A stretch of DNA of 33,011 bases from assembly GCA_937928575.1 (NCBI GenBank), contig CALFWW010000050.1:1-33011 (forward strand), written 5' to 3'. Position numbers and translations under genes: made by a program. Shown piece after piece: positions 16,865 through 25,314 of this stretch. Position 1 is the stretch's first letter. The number at the start of each line of letters is the position of its first letter. The notes beneath the pieces are model-generated. The model was not told where the DNA came from. It searched no databases and saw nothing but the letters and a program-made list of their open reading frames with translations. The stretch is from an uncultured Saprospiraceae bacterium (GTDB lineage: Bacteria; Bacteroidota; Bacteroidia; Chitinophagales; Saprospiraceae).

Positions 16865-17539
16865 CTATTGCTTGAATACTCTTTTAGACCCGATGTTGTT
16901 TCCGTTGGCATCATTCAATAAAACCATATAAACACCAGCAGGTAAATCACTAATCGAATAAGTTGCATTCTCTTGGGCTATATATTGTTTTAAGGGCGTT
17001 CCTATAATGTTATGGATAATAACATTTTGCACACCTATTACGTTTGTCAATGTAAAATGATCCGTCGTTGGATTTGGAAATAACTTGATATCTTTCAATT
17101 CTACTTCATCAACATTTACCCCGATACAATTTCCTGATTCAAATTCATACATCGCATCCACAACGATATCTGCATTATTTGTTTCATACACTTTAATTTG
17201 CACCACTAAATCTCTGTTATCCGGATCGTTGAAGGTAGCATGCAATTCAAAAGGTCCTTCAGCTCCAGGATCTAGTGTAAAAACCTGTGTACTTACTGAC
17301 GGGATATAACATAGATTGGGATCACAAAACCAAGTTTGGTCGTTATTGCAGTTGTCCAAGACGGTACGTTCCCAAGTATACTCTTTTACTACATTAGAGG
17401 TATTTTTAACCTTTGCTTTTCCAACTATTTCGGTGCCACTGACCACTTCCCATTCTACAATAGGATTTGGAGTAACTTCTAGTTGAGCAGAAATTGTATA
17501 TGAAAAGAACAAGAGTGCAAATAGTAAAAAATTCTTCAT
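16865..17539 (-). CDS. Secreted protein with T9SS type A sorting domain
   Basis: The 224-residue protein has a signal peptide at 1-18 (ending TISAQ). A single Ig-like beta domain covers about 20-140, with three clustered cysteines in NCNNDQTWFCDPNLC. A T9SS type A C-terminal domain covers about 150-224: LFPNPTTDHFTL, VIIHNIIGTPL, DLPAGVYMVLL and a basic C-terminus (SKRVFKQ). The sorting domain directs export through the outer membrane. No catalytic motif is visible, so it may be a structural or adhesive surface protein. It stands alone between the shared terminator and a 253-bp divergent intergenic region. Confidence 0.85.
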   Translation of the reverse strand: MKNFLLFALLFFSYTISAQLEVTPNPIVEWEVVSGTEIVGKAKVKNTSNVVKEYTWERTVLDNCNNDQTWFCDPNLCYIPSVSTQVFTLDPGAEGPFELHATFNDPDNRDLVVQIKVYETNNADIVVDAMYEFESGNCIGVNVDEVELKDIKLFPNPTTDHFTLTNVIGVQNVIIHNIIGTPLKQYIAQENATYSISDLPAGVYMVLLNDANGNNIGSKRVFKQ

Positions 17540-17742
17540 AAGAGTAGTTGTTTTAATTTATTATGTAAATATACTGATTTCACTAAATAATGACACTTTT
17601 TAAATGTAAAACCCCTAACCATTTGTCATGCAAAAGCAAAATATTATGTCGCTTAGGTTACAGAATCTTTAATTACATTTCAGAAAATACAATAAAGACA
17701 ATTTATGAATTTGTCAAGTGCTTATACCATCATTTAATTCAT

Positions 17743-17750
17743 TAAATTTG
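17743..17750 (+). promoter_or_regulatory. Candidate -7 element for the first thioredoxin-fold gene
   Basis: TAAATTTG matches the Bacteroidota -7 word TAnnTTTG exactly and lies 42 bp before the ATG at 17793. I see no convincing -33 TTG at the usual distance; the nearest (17711) is about 29 bp away. Confidence 0.4.
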
Positions 17751-17792
17751 GTTTACAATTGATTAACTACATTAACTAATATATCTCTAATT

Positions 17793-19265
17793 ATGAAAAG
17801 AATATTTACACTTTTACTGGCTTGCACTTTTGCCTTTTCTCTAAGTGCTCAAATGCCTGATGGGACTGTTGTTCCTGATTTTACCACTACAGATCTTAAT
17901 GGAAACACATTTAATCTTTACGAACAACTTGATGCTGGTAAAACAGTAATTGTTGATGTATTTGCAGTTTGGTGTGGACCATGTTGGAGTTATCACCAAA
18001 CACACGCGCTGGAAGACATTTATTGCCGTTTTGGAGAGGACGAAGATGTCGTTGTTATAGGAATTGAAGGAGATAGCAGCACACCAGCAAGTACCATCTC
18101 AGGTGGAGGCAGCTCTATTGGTGATTGGACAGACGGTGTTTCTTACCATGTAGCAGATGATGCTTCTGTAGCTTCATTGTTAGAAATTTCTTATTACCCA
18201 ACTGTCTACAAAATCTGCCCAACGGATAAGACAATTTATGAAGTTGGTGCGATGGCTGCGGCTGCTGCAACTGCTCAAATTTTTGACACATCCTGCAAAA
18301 CTGCTAATGTTGCTAATGATGTTCAAAACATTGATTGCCATAGTGCAGCTCCAAGTTGTCAATTAAAAACTGAAATTATCAATCGTGGTGCAAATACTGC
18401 AAACAATGTAGTTGTAACTGCATTGGATGCGCAAGGAAATGAACTAGCATCCACAACAATTGATGAGGTAGCAAGCTTCGAAGTTGTTGATGTAATTGTT
18501 GGAAGTGATAGTTTCGACCAAGATGAAGACGTTACTTTTACAGTAAGCTATCCGGAAGACGAAGTGGCTAGTAATAATTCTGTTGTTCGTACCATCCAAC
18601 CAGTTCCATCGGTTACAGATAATTACCTAACATTTGAATTAATTACTGACGACTATGGCCCTGAGACTTATTGGGAATTCAGAAATGGAAATGGTGAGGT
18701 ACTTGCAAGTGGTGGAAATGAAGATGTTGGTCCTAACGGTGGAGGAATAGGAGAAATCGCAGGGGGACCAGGTGCTTATGGAAATGGTGAAACTATTGTT
18801 GTAGATATCGTTGCTCCAATGTCTGATTGTTATGAATTATTAGTCGTAGATGCTTTTGGTGATGGAATCTGCTGCAGCTATGGAAATGGATCTTACAAAT
18901 TATCAGATTCTCAAGGAAATGTAATCTTTAGTGGTGGATCATTTGCTGCTTATCAAAGTGAAAACTTCTTAGCGGATGTAGGTGTATCAACGAATGAAGC
19001 TCCTGTTGCTAATTCAATGAAAGTTTTTCCTAATCCTGTAGCAGATCAAATGACAGTGGAATTTGATTTGGAAGAAACTGAAAACATTGAAATTACAGTT
19101 TACAATGCGCTAGGTCAAGAAGTTCGTTCTTTAGGACAAACTACTTATACTGCTGGTACTCAAATTGTCAACATCAATGCTGCTGATTTTGAAACGGGTA
19201 TGTACTTAGTTACACTTAGAGGAGCTGATTTTGCTACTTCAAGAAAATTCACAGTTTCTAAATAA
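17793..19265 (+). CDS. Secreted thioredoxin-fold protein with DGICC domain and T9SS type A signal (CGPC copy)
   Basis: The 490-residue exported protein has a signal peptide at 1-20 (ending LSAQ). Residues 21-170 are a TlpA/redoxin-type thioredoxin domain with the active site WCGPCWSYH (Cys61, Cys64) and a cis-Pro region SYYPTVYK. A beta-sandwich, CARDB-like segment spans about 180-272. A compact domain at 276-395 has YGPETYWE and VVDAFGDGICCSYGNGSY (DGICC at 357-361). Residues 405-490 form a T9SS type A domain (VFPNPVADQM, YNALGQEVRSLG, GMYLVTL, SRKFTVSK). It is probably an outer-surface or extracellular thiol oxidoreductase. The next gene is a tandem paralogue; the two are separated by a terminator, so they may be transcribed independently. 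Confidence 0.88.
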   Translation: MKRIFTLLLACTFAFSLSAQMPDGTVVPDFTTTDLNGNTFNLYEQLDAGKTVIVDVFAVWCGPCWSYHQTHALEDIYCRFGEDEDVVVIGIEGDSSTPASTISGGGSSIGDWTDGVSYHVADDASVASLLEISYYPTVYKICPTDKTIYEVGAMAAAAATAQIFDTSCKTANVANDVQNIDCHSAAPSCQLKTEIINRGANTANNVVVTALDAQGNELASTTIDEVASFEVVDVIVGSDSFDQDEDVTFTVSYPEDEVASNNSVVRTIQPVPSVTDNYLTFELITDDYGPETYWEFRNGNGEVLASGGNEDVGPNGGGIGEIAGGPGAYGNGETIVVDIVAPMSDCYELLVVDAFGDGICCSYGNGSYKLSDSQGNVIFSGGSFAAYQSENFLADVGVSTNEAPVANSMKVFPNPVADQMTVEFDLEETENIEITVYNALGQEVRSLGQTTYTAGTQIVNINAADFETGMYLVTLRGADFATSRKFTVSK

Positions 19266-19289
19266 TTAGTATGTAGTTCTGAAAAAGAT

Positions 19290-19323
19290 GGGTGCCGATT
19301 TTAATAATCAGCACTCATTTTTT
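19290..19323 (+). terminator. Intrinsic terminator between the thioredoxin-fold paralogues
   Basis: GGGTGCCGATT pairs with AATCAGCACTC (19290-19315) with two imperfect positions and a 5-nt TTAAT loop. A T-rich tract follows to about 19323. It lies 25 bp after the stop of the first paralogue. Confidence 0.6.
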
Positions 19324-19420
19324 GTTCATTGTACGTCAATGCAGTCTTTACAATCATATTCCTATTTCAATTTTTATTATATTTACTAATACTCATTAAA
19401 AAAAATTAACTTATATAATC

Positions 19421-20929
19421 ATGAAAAGACATTACATTTTATTTTTAGCATTTGTATTTGCTCTTAATCTAAATGCACAAATGCCTGATGGTACTGTAGT
19501 CCCTGATTTTACTACTACCGACTTGGATGGCAACACACACAATTTATATGAATATCTAGAGCAAGGCAAAACAGTCATTCTTGATGTTTATGCTGTATGG
19601 TGTCCACCTTGTTGGAGCTATCACCAGACACACGCGTTGGAAGATGCGTATAAAGAATTTGGTCCTGAAGGTTCAGATAATTTAGTCATTATGGGAATTG
19701 AAGGAGATGCATCCACTTCAGTATCTTCTATATGGACAGGTGCTGGCAACTCTCTAGGTGATTGGACGGAAGGCATTTCTTATGTTATGGTTGACGATGC
19801 TTCTGTAGCCTCCTTGTTAGAAATTGGATACTACCCTACGATTTATAAAATTTGCCCAGTAGACAAAACAATTTATGAAATTGGTCAATTGTCTCTAGAT
19901 GCTATCGCCAATCAAGTCTTTGATACTGACTGTATGCCTCCAGCAAATAATATTGATGTTGGTTTTGCAGGTATTGCAGACTCACCTGAATTATGTCCTG
20001 GTGAAAGCACTGATCTTTCTGTTGAAGTAATCAATCTTGGTTCAGAAACTGTACAACAATATAGCGTAAAAGTTTACAACCCTGCTGGTGACTTAGTTGC
20101 ACAAGCACCATTTGTTGGAAATCATTACACTTATCAAAAGAAGACCGTTAATCTTGGTGCTTACACTGCTACTGGCAACGATGACTTAACTTATGTGATT
20201 GATTTAAACAACGATGAAGCAGATGTTAATAATACAAGAAACAAATCAATAAATTCTGCACCAACGGCTCAAGGAAACACGATAAATTTAGAATTAAAGA
20301 CCGATTTTTACGGCTTTGAAACTTACTGGTATGTCACTGATGACAATGGAATGACAGTTGCTTCTGGTGGAAATGAGGTAGTTGGTCCTGATGGTGGAGG
20401 TGTCAATGTAGCTTCTTCTAGTGATCCTACTGCTTATGAAAACAATGAACTTTACAACATCGAAATAGAACTGCCAAGTAGTGATATTGCATGTTACGAA
20501 TTCATAATTGTTGATGATAACAATGATGGTATTTGTTGTGGTGATGGATCGGGATATTATGAATTGACAGACAACTCTGGAAATGTTCTTTTAACTGGTG
20601 GACAATTTGAAATGGAAATGTCGGATCGTTTTGGTGCTGGTGCTCCGGTTGCAACAAGCAATGTTGAGCTGGTAAATACTTTGGCAGTATATCCAAATCC
20701 CGTTGTTGATAGATTGAATGTTGCTTTTGAAATGGACAAGACAAATGACATCGAAATTAGTATTATGAATATGCTAGGTCAACAAGTTCGTTCATTGGGA
20801 ATGAATACATTTGCAGCAGGAGCTCAAGTTGTTGAATTAGATGTTAATAATCTTCAACCTGGAATTTATTTTGTTTCGTTACAAAATGAAAATGGTATCT
20901 CAACCAGAAAATTTACTGTCTCTAAGTAA
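19421..20929 (+). CDS. Secreted thioredoxin-fold protein with DGICC domain and T9SS type A signal (CPPC copy)
   Basis: This 502-residue tandem paralogue of the previous gene has the same domain order. The signal peptide is 1-20 (ending LNAQ). The thioredoxin domain has WCPPCWSYH (Cys61, Cys64), where the first copy has CGPC. A CARDB-like segment with an extra pair of cysteines (SPELCPGES) follows. Next is the YGFETYW...DGICCGDGSGYYEL domain, and last a T9SS type A domain ending SRKFTVSK. The first 45 residues after the signal peptide are nearly identical to the first copy, while the central segment has diverged. The different dipeptide between the cysteines should change redox potential, so the pair may differ in oxidising or reducing role (inferred). 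Confidence 0.88.
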   Translation: MKRHYILFLAFVFALNLNAQMPDGTVVPDFTTTDLDGNTHNLYEYLEQGKTVILDVYAVWCPPCWSYHQTHALEDAYKEFGPEGSDNLVIMGIEGDASTSVSSIWTGAGNSLGDWTEGISYVMVDDASVASLLEIGYYPTIYKICPVDKTIYEIGQLSLDAIANQVFDTDCMPPANNIDVGFAGIADSPELCPGESTDLSVEVINLGSETVQQYSVKVYNPAGDLVAQAPFVGNHYTYQKKTVNLGAYTATGNDDLTYVIDLNNDEADVNNTRNKSINSAPTAQGNTINLELKTDFYGFETYWYVTDDNGMTVASGGNEVVGPDGGGVNVASSSDPTAYENNELYNIEIELPSSDIACYEFIIVDDNNDGICCGDGSGYYELTDNSGNVLLTGGQFEMEMSDRFGAGAPVATSNVELVNTLAVYPNPVVDRLNVAFEMDKTNDIEISIMNMLGQQVRSLGMNTFAAGAQVVELDVNNLQPGIYFVSLQNENGISTRKFTVSK

Positions 20930-20950
20930 ATAGAATATTATATAAAATAA

Positions 20951-20985
20951 AACGTCTCGCTTTAGGTAGCGAGACGTTTTTTTTT
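20951..20985 (+). terminator. Strong intrinsic terminator
   Basis: AACGTCTCGCT at 20951-20961 pairs perfectly with AGCGAGACGTT at 20968-20978 around a 6-nt loop and is followed by a run of T to 20985. It ends the thioredoxin-fold gene at 20929. Confidence 0.92.
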
Positions 20986-21029
20986 GCTTTCCATTGTCCT
21001 CGTAAAGACAGGATTGTTTGCTACAATTT

Positions 21030-21058
21030 GTCATTCAACAAAAGTAATGCTACTTTAA
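21030..21058 (+). promoter_or_regulatory. Possible promoter for the FAD-reductase/polyferredoxin operon
   Basis: TTTG at 21030-21033 is followed after about 20 bp by TACTTTAA, an imperfect match to the -7 word TAnnTTTG. It lies 35-40 bp upstream of the ATG at 21094. Confidence 0.3.
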
Positions 21059-21093
21059 AGCGTTGATACAAAATGAAAATAAACAACTCATAA

Positions 21094-22443
21094 ATGCATA
21101 TTGCCATTATCGGAAATGGGATTAGTGGTATCACCGCTGCACGTTTTCTACGTAAACTGACAGATCACCAAATTACTGTCATTTCTTCCGAATCCGACCA
21201 CTTTTTTTCACGTACTGCGTTAATGTATGTTTACATGGGACATATGCGATACGAAGACGTCAAGCCTTATGAAGATTGGTTTTGGGAAAAAAATAGAATC
21301 GACCTTAAAAAAGGATATGTTGAAAAAGTAGACTTCAACTCTAAATCACTTCATTTTGCTGGTGGCGAACATTTGGTTTACGATAAATTAATTCTCGCTA
21401 CCGGTTCTACTCCTAATAAATTTGGATGGCCGGGTCAGGATTTAGATGGGGTACACGGACTTTATTCGCTTCAGGATTTAGAAGCGATGGAAAAACACAG
21501 TGAAGGATTAAAACGTGCAGTAATTGTTGGTGGTGGATTGATTGGGATTGAAATGGCAGAGATGTTTCATTCCAGAAATATTCCTGTTACCTTTTTAGTT
21601 AGAGAAGATAGTTATTGGGGAGCTGTTTTACCTCCTGAAGAATCTGAAATGGTTCGTCGGCACATTGTAGAAAATCACATTGATCTTCGACTGGAAACTG
21701 AGCTAAAGGAAATCATAGACAATGGAAGTGGAAAATGTAATGCAGTCATCACCAATAAAGGAGAAAAAATTGCATGCGGTTTTGTTGGACTTACTGCAGG
21801 TGTTCATCCAAATATTAAATTTTTAAAAGAAACAGCTTTAGAAATTGATAAAGGAATCTTAGTCAATGATCATTTGGAAACCAATATCAAAGACGTATAT
21901 GCTATCGGAGATTGTGCACGTATCCAAAATCCTCAACCTGGTCGTCGACCAATTGAAGCGATTTGGTACACCGGTCGAATGATGGGAGAAGTAGTTGCTT
22001 ATAATATCTCTGGGAAAAAAGTAAAATATAATCCAGGCATCTGGTTTAATTCCGCTAAATTTTTCGATATTGAATATCAAGTCTATGGTGATTTACAAGC
22101 CAATCCACCAGAAAATCATCAAGCTATTTATTGGGAACATAAAGATGGACGAAAAAGTATCCGAATTGTTTATGATAAAAATACATCCACGATTTTAGGT
22201 TTCAATCTGATGGGTGTTCGGTATCGTCATGAAGTTTGCGAACAATGGGTGCACGAAAAAGCCAACATTGAAACGGTACTTCGAGATTTAAGTTTAGCCA
22301 ATTTTGATCCTGAATTTTATAATGAGTACGAGCAAGATGTATTAGCTATTTATGAGAAACAAAGTGGTCAAAAAGTTCGATTAAATCACAAACGTAGTTT
22401 GACAAAGACGATTCAATTTTTGAGAAAGAAATTATCTGTATAA
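21094..22443 (+). CDS. NAD(P)/FAD-dependent oxidoreductase
   Basis: The 449-residue flavoprotein has a two-dinucleotide-fold layout: FAD motif GNGISG at 7-12, the ATGSTPN loop at 102-108, NAD(P) motif GGGLIG at 146-151, and the second FAD motif YAIGDCA at 269-275. It has no CxxC redox disulfide, so it resembles rubredoxin/ferredoxin reductases and the reductase part of NirB rather than disulfide reductases. The C-terminal ~110 residues are a separate domain, with GIWFNSAKFFDIEYQVYG near 315-332. The stop lies 9 bp before a membrane Fe-S protein gene. The likely job is to pass electrons between NAD(P)H and that partner; the direction is unknown. Confidence 0.85.
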   Translation: MHIAIIGNGISGITAARFLRKLTDHQITVISSESDHFFSRTALMYVYMGHMRYEDVKPYEDWFWEKNRIDLKKGYVEKVDFNSKSLHFAGGEHLVYDKLILATGSTPNKFGWPGQDLDGVHGLYSLQDLEAMEKHSEGLKRAVIVGGGLIGIEMAEMFHSRNIPVTFLVREDSYWGAVLPPEESEMVRRHIVENHIDLRLETELKEIIDNGSGKCNAVITNKGEKIACGFVGLTAGVHPNIKFLKETALEIDKGILVNDHLETNIKDVYAIGDCARIQNPQPGRRPIEAIWYTGRMMGEVVAYNISGKKVKYNPGIWFNSAKFFDIEYQVYGDLQANPPENHQAIYWEHKDGRKSIRIVYDKNTSTILGFNLMGVRYRHEVCEQWVHEKANIETVLRDLSLANFDPEFYNEYEQDVLAIYEKQSGQKVRLNHKRSLTKTIQFLRKKLSV

Positions 22444-22452
22444 AAAACTGAG

Positions 22453-24231
22453 ATGAGACAAATAAAATTAGTCGGTATTGCTATTTTCCTTTTTGCATTA
22501 GGTGTATTCCTTTTGTCTTCTTTTATGAGCCAGCACACGCTTACGGCTGATTTAATTACAGATCAAATCAATAATAATACGCATCAAAAAACTTTAATTA
22601 CAAATGCGAAAGAGATTTTAGGTAAAACTTATACTACCAATGTTTCTTTTGTGGCTGCATTGAAAGAGGTGCTTGCTACTTCCAAAGCTGGATTGGCTGG
22701 CACCGATTCTAAGTTGGAAGATTGGCAAATCAACAATTATTTATTTGCACTCACAAAATATTCTTCCCCAGGTCCATTAAACGGAAGGTCTGGATTGGCG
22801 TTTTTCCTTAGCTTAATTTTGGGTTCAATAGGAGCTTTGATATATTTTCTTCCTGATCTGAAACTAATCCCTGGCATTAAAAACAATGGAATTTATCATA
22901 GCTCTGCAACACGAGGAATTTCAAAAGGAATTCGTTGGTTTATGTTGGTTGTGACTTTACTCGTTGTCTTATTCTATGCCATTACTCAATCTATGTTACT
23001 GACGATTGGAGTCATTGCCGTTTGTGCTATTATCGGATTTAGTATTTACAAATCCGAACAATCACATAACAATGTAGCTGCAAGATCTGCTGCTCCACTG
23101 AAAACTGGATTGATTGGATTGGTAACGGGAATTTTCTTGATTTCATTTTATGTGTTGCTTTATTTTCACCCTTACTATATTACCAACTGGGTGAAGATGT
23201 TGGATCCTGTAAGTGAAGCCTTGAGTGGTTATCCGGCGAGTCATTGGTTTGTTTATGGCTTTTTGTATTGTGTAGTGATGACGGTGATGGGCATACGAAT
23301 GTTGATTAAATATCGTCACAATAAATATCAATTAATCCGTACGGTGTCTGTTATCTTTTTTCAATTAGCATTTGCATTCATCATTCCTGAAATTTTGGTT
23401 CGTTTTGAGCAACCATATATGGACTTGAAAAATATCTGGCCATTGGATTATGATTTCTTTACCAAAGACGAAATGAATAAGATGCTTGGTCAGGGTAGTA
23501 ATTTTGCAATTGCTAGTTGGAGTACAAGTGTCGGCACCATTATGTTTATATGGGGAATTGTTTTGGTGCTTGTTGTAGTTCCATTATTAACTTACTTTTT
23601 CGGTAAACGATGGTACTGCTCGTGGGTTTGTGGTTGTGGTGGATTAGCGGAGACATTGGGTGATCCTTACCGTCAATTATCTGATAAAAGTTTACGTGCT
23701 TGGAAGATTGAAAGATATGTCATTCATGGAGTCATGGTCTTTGCAATTGTGATGACTGGAGTTGTATTATATCAATCAATTACTGGAAATGATCAATTAC
23801 TATTCTTAAATGCATATTCTGTCAAAGGCTGGTATGGATTCATGATCGGTGCTATGTTTTCTGGTGTGGTCGGTACTGGTTTTTATCCGATTATGGGGAA
23901 TCGAGTTTGGTGTCGTTTTGGTTGTCCGTTGACTGCTATGATGGGTTTGATTCAAAAGTACAAATCACGTTTTAGAATTACCGTGAATGGTGGGCAATGT
24001 ATATCATGTGGAAATTGTTCTACCTATTGTGAGATGGGAATTGACGTACGTTCGTATGCGCAGCGTGGGCAGGATGTTGTTAGAGCTAGCTGTGTTGGAT
24101 GTGGTGTTTGTTCTGCTGTTTGTCCTCGTGGCGTTTTGAAGTTGGAGAATAGTTCTGCAGATGTGGCGGAGCGAACTAGTCAGTTGCGGACGATTCATAT
24201 TTCAGAGAATGAGGTTACTTTGCTTTCATAG
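22453..24231 (+). CDS. Polytopic membrane 4Fe-4S protein (NapH/CcoG-like polyferredoxin)
   Basis: The 592-residue protein has about ten predicted membrane segments. The first (5-25) precedes an ~85-residue external loop. The C-terminal half has motifs of the NapH/CcoG/RdxA group: WYCSWVCGCGG near 400, VWCRFGCPLTAMMG near 487, then two classical 4Fe-4S ferredoxin clusters, C-x2-C-x2-C-x3-C at Cys516/519/522/526 and Cys547/550/553/557 (followed by Pro). It probably moves electrons across or along the inner membrane. The partner is the FAD reductase encoded 9 bp upstream. No nap, nor, cco or nos gene is nearby to name a terminal acceptor. The last ~32 residues after the second cluster are unremarkable. 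Confidence 0.85.
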   Translation: MRQIKLVGIAIFLFALGVFLLSSFMSQHTLTADLITDQINNNTHQKTLITNAKEILGKTYTTNVSFVAALKEVLATSKAGLAGTDSKLEDWQINNYLFALTKYSSPGPLNGRSGLAFFLSLILGSIGALIYFLPDLKLIPGIKNNGIYHSSATRGISKGIRWFMLVVTLLVVLFYAITQSMLLTIGVIAVCAIIGFSIYKSEQSHNNVAARSAAPLKTGLIGLVTGIFLISFYVLLYFHPYYITNWVKMLDPVSEALSGYPASHWFVYGFLYCVVMTVMGIRMLIKYRHNKYQLIRTVSVIFFQLAFAFIIPEILVRFEQPYMDLKNIWPLDYDFFTKDEMNKMLGQGSNFAIASWSTSVGTIMFIWGIVLVLVVVPLLTYFFGKRWYCSWVCGCGGLAETLGDPYRQLSDKSLRAWKIERYVIHGVMVFAIVMTGVVLYQSITGNDQLLFLNAYSVKGWYGFMIGAMFSGVVGTGFYPIMGNRVWCRFGCPLTAMMGLIQKYKSRFRITVNGGQCISCGNCSTYCEMGIDVRSYAQRGQDVVRASCVGCGVCSAVCPRGVLKLENSSADVAERTSQLRTIHISENEVTLLS

Positions 24232-24266
24232 GTTTTTAACACATAGAAACATAGAGATAGGACACT

Positions 24267-24902
24267 TTAAAAATCGTTCATCATTTCTTTGATGAACTTG
24301 TGTGTTTTTTTACTATCAAAAATGGTCTTTATTGGAAACTGTAATTTTTGAATCGCAATGGAATTATAATCTCCGGAAGAAGATTTTAGTATTAATTCGT
24401 ATTTTCCTTTTACATTTTTATACTGCTCGATTACTTTTTTAGCTTGGTCAATAATCAAATACTCACTTACACCATGGTTTTGATAATCTTCGAATTTAAT
24501 TCCGCGATCTCTTTTCGCAGTTCCTTTTGAGAGAATTTCGATTATTAAATCAGGTATTGGGAAAATAGTTTGATCCTTTTTAAATTTTTTAGTTTTTGAT
24601 TTTTCAAAAAAAACGATATCTGGCTCGTAATCGTTTCTTGTAAATTGTATCAATATTTTTTCAATCCCAACGAATCCTAGATTTTTCTCAATAACATATG
24701 AATTCAAAATGGTATAAAGATTCCCACTTATCTCATTATGCATTTTCTTTAAAGAAGAATGAATGATGACTTCACCATTTATAAATTCTGCTTTTTCCTG
24801 CTCTGTTATATCATTGTAAAAGGCATTGCGTTTTTTACGCTCCTCCTCCAACACCGATTGTATTTCTTTTAACAACTTGGGTGCATTTGGAGAATCCAAC
24901 AC
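24267..24902 (-). CDS. Uma2-family (DUF820) PD-(D/E)XK nuclease-like protein
   Basis: The 211-residue protein has the Uma2 signature: EFINGEVIIHS near 39-49, YEPDIVFF at 92-99 (Asp95), PIPDLIIEILS at 115-125 (Glu122), KFEDYQNHGVSEYLIID at 136-152. The fold is that of PD-(D/E)XK restriction-like nucleases, but the biological role of the family is not established. Genes of this family are often in multiple copies and spread by transfer. The start given is a GTG; the frame stays open upstream into the end of the acylphosphatase gene with no ATG, so the exact start is uncertain. With the GTG start the gap to acylphosphatase is 19 bp, which suggests co-transcription. Confidence 0.8.
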   Translation of the reverse strand: MLDSPNAPKLLKEIQSVLEEERKKRNAFYNDITEQEKAEFINGEVIIHSSLKKMHNEISGNLYTILNSYVIEKNLGFVGIEKILIQFTRNDYEPDIVFFEKSKTKKFKKDQTIFPIPDLIIEILSKGTAKRDRGIKFEDYQNHGVSEYLIIDQAKKVIEQYKNVKGKYELILKSSSGDYNSIAIQKLQFPIKTIFDSKKTHKFIKEMMNDF

Positions 24903-24921
24903 TTCAGCAATTAATTTTTTA

Positions 24922-25167
24922 TCAAGACTTTCCGTCAGATGCTGTACAAAGCACTTCCTTTACTTTCGCTCTTTCCGGGCCTTGATGACACCACTCTATG
25001 AGTTGATTGATTGGTTGTGTTTCTCCTACTACTTCAATTTGAACTGAACCGTTTGGGAGATTCGTGACTGTTCCTTTAAGACCTAATTCATCTGCTTTTT
25101 GTTTGGTGCTTGCTCTGAAGTAGACGCCTTGTACTTTTCCTGTTACGTTGATGGATAGGTGTTTCAT
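24922..25167 (-). CDS. acyP: Acylphosphatase
   Basis: The 81-residue protein has the two catalytic residues in context: Arg18 in GKVQGVYFRASTKQKA and Asn36 in LKGTVTNLPNGSVQIEV. It hydrolyses acyl phosphates such as acetyl phosphate and carbamoyl phosphate, or removes acyl-phosphate modifications. It is slightly shorter than the usual 90-98 residues because the C-terminal strand is trimmed (ends CTASDGKS). It lies downstream of the sugar nucleotidyltransferase gene across a 147-bp gap containing a nested stem-loop, and just upstream of the Uma2-family gene. Confidence 0.9.
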   Translation of the reverse strand: MKHLSINVTGKVQGVYFRASTKQKADELGLKGTVTNLPNGSVQIEVVGETQPINQLIEWCHQGPERAKVKEVLCTASDGKS

Positions 25168-25187
25168 TTTTTTAAATTCTTGATATG

Positions 25188-25300
25188 ATCCTTCAAAGAG
25201 GGCTTATCCTAATTTTATTAAAATCTGAAATCTAATTTTTACTTTCAGACTTTTTTAAATCTTCGAAGCCCTTTGAAGGATTTTGAAGGATTTTGAAGGA
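25188..25300. terminator. Nested stem-loop with tandem repeat, likely terminator of the nucleotidyltransferase gene
   Basis: An inner hairpin pairs TCTGAAA (25224-25230) with TTTCAGA (25243-25249), with T-rich sequence on both sides. An outer stem pairs ATCCTTCAAAGAGGGCT (25188-25204) with AGCCCTTTGAAGGAT (25267-25281) with a 2-nt bulge. The outer right arm is the first unit of a 10-bp tandem repeat, TTTTGAAGGA-like, with three copies over 25271-25300. The whole lies between the nucleotidyltransferase stop (25315) and the acylphosphatase start (25167). Confidence 0.65.
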
Positions 25301-25314
25301 TTTTAAATACGAAA

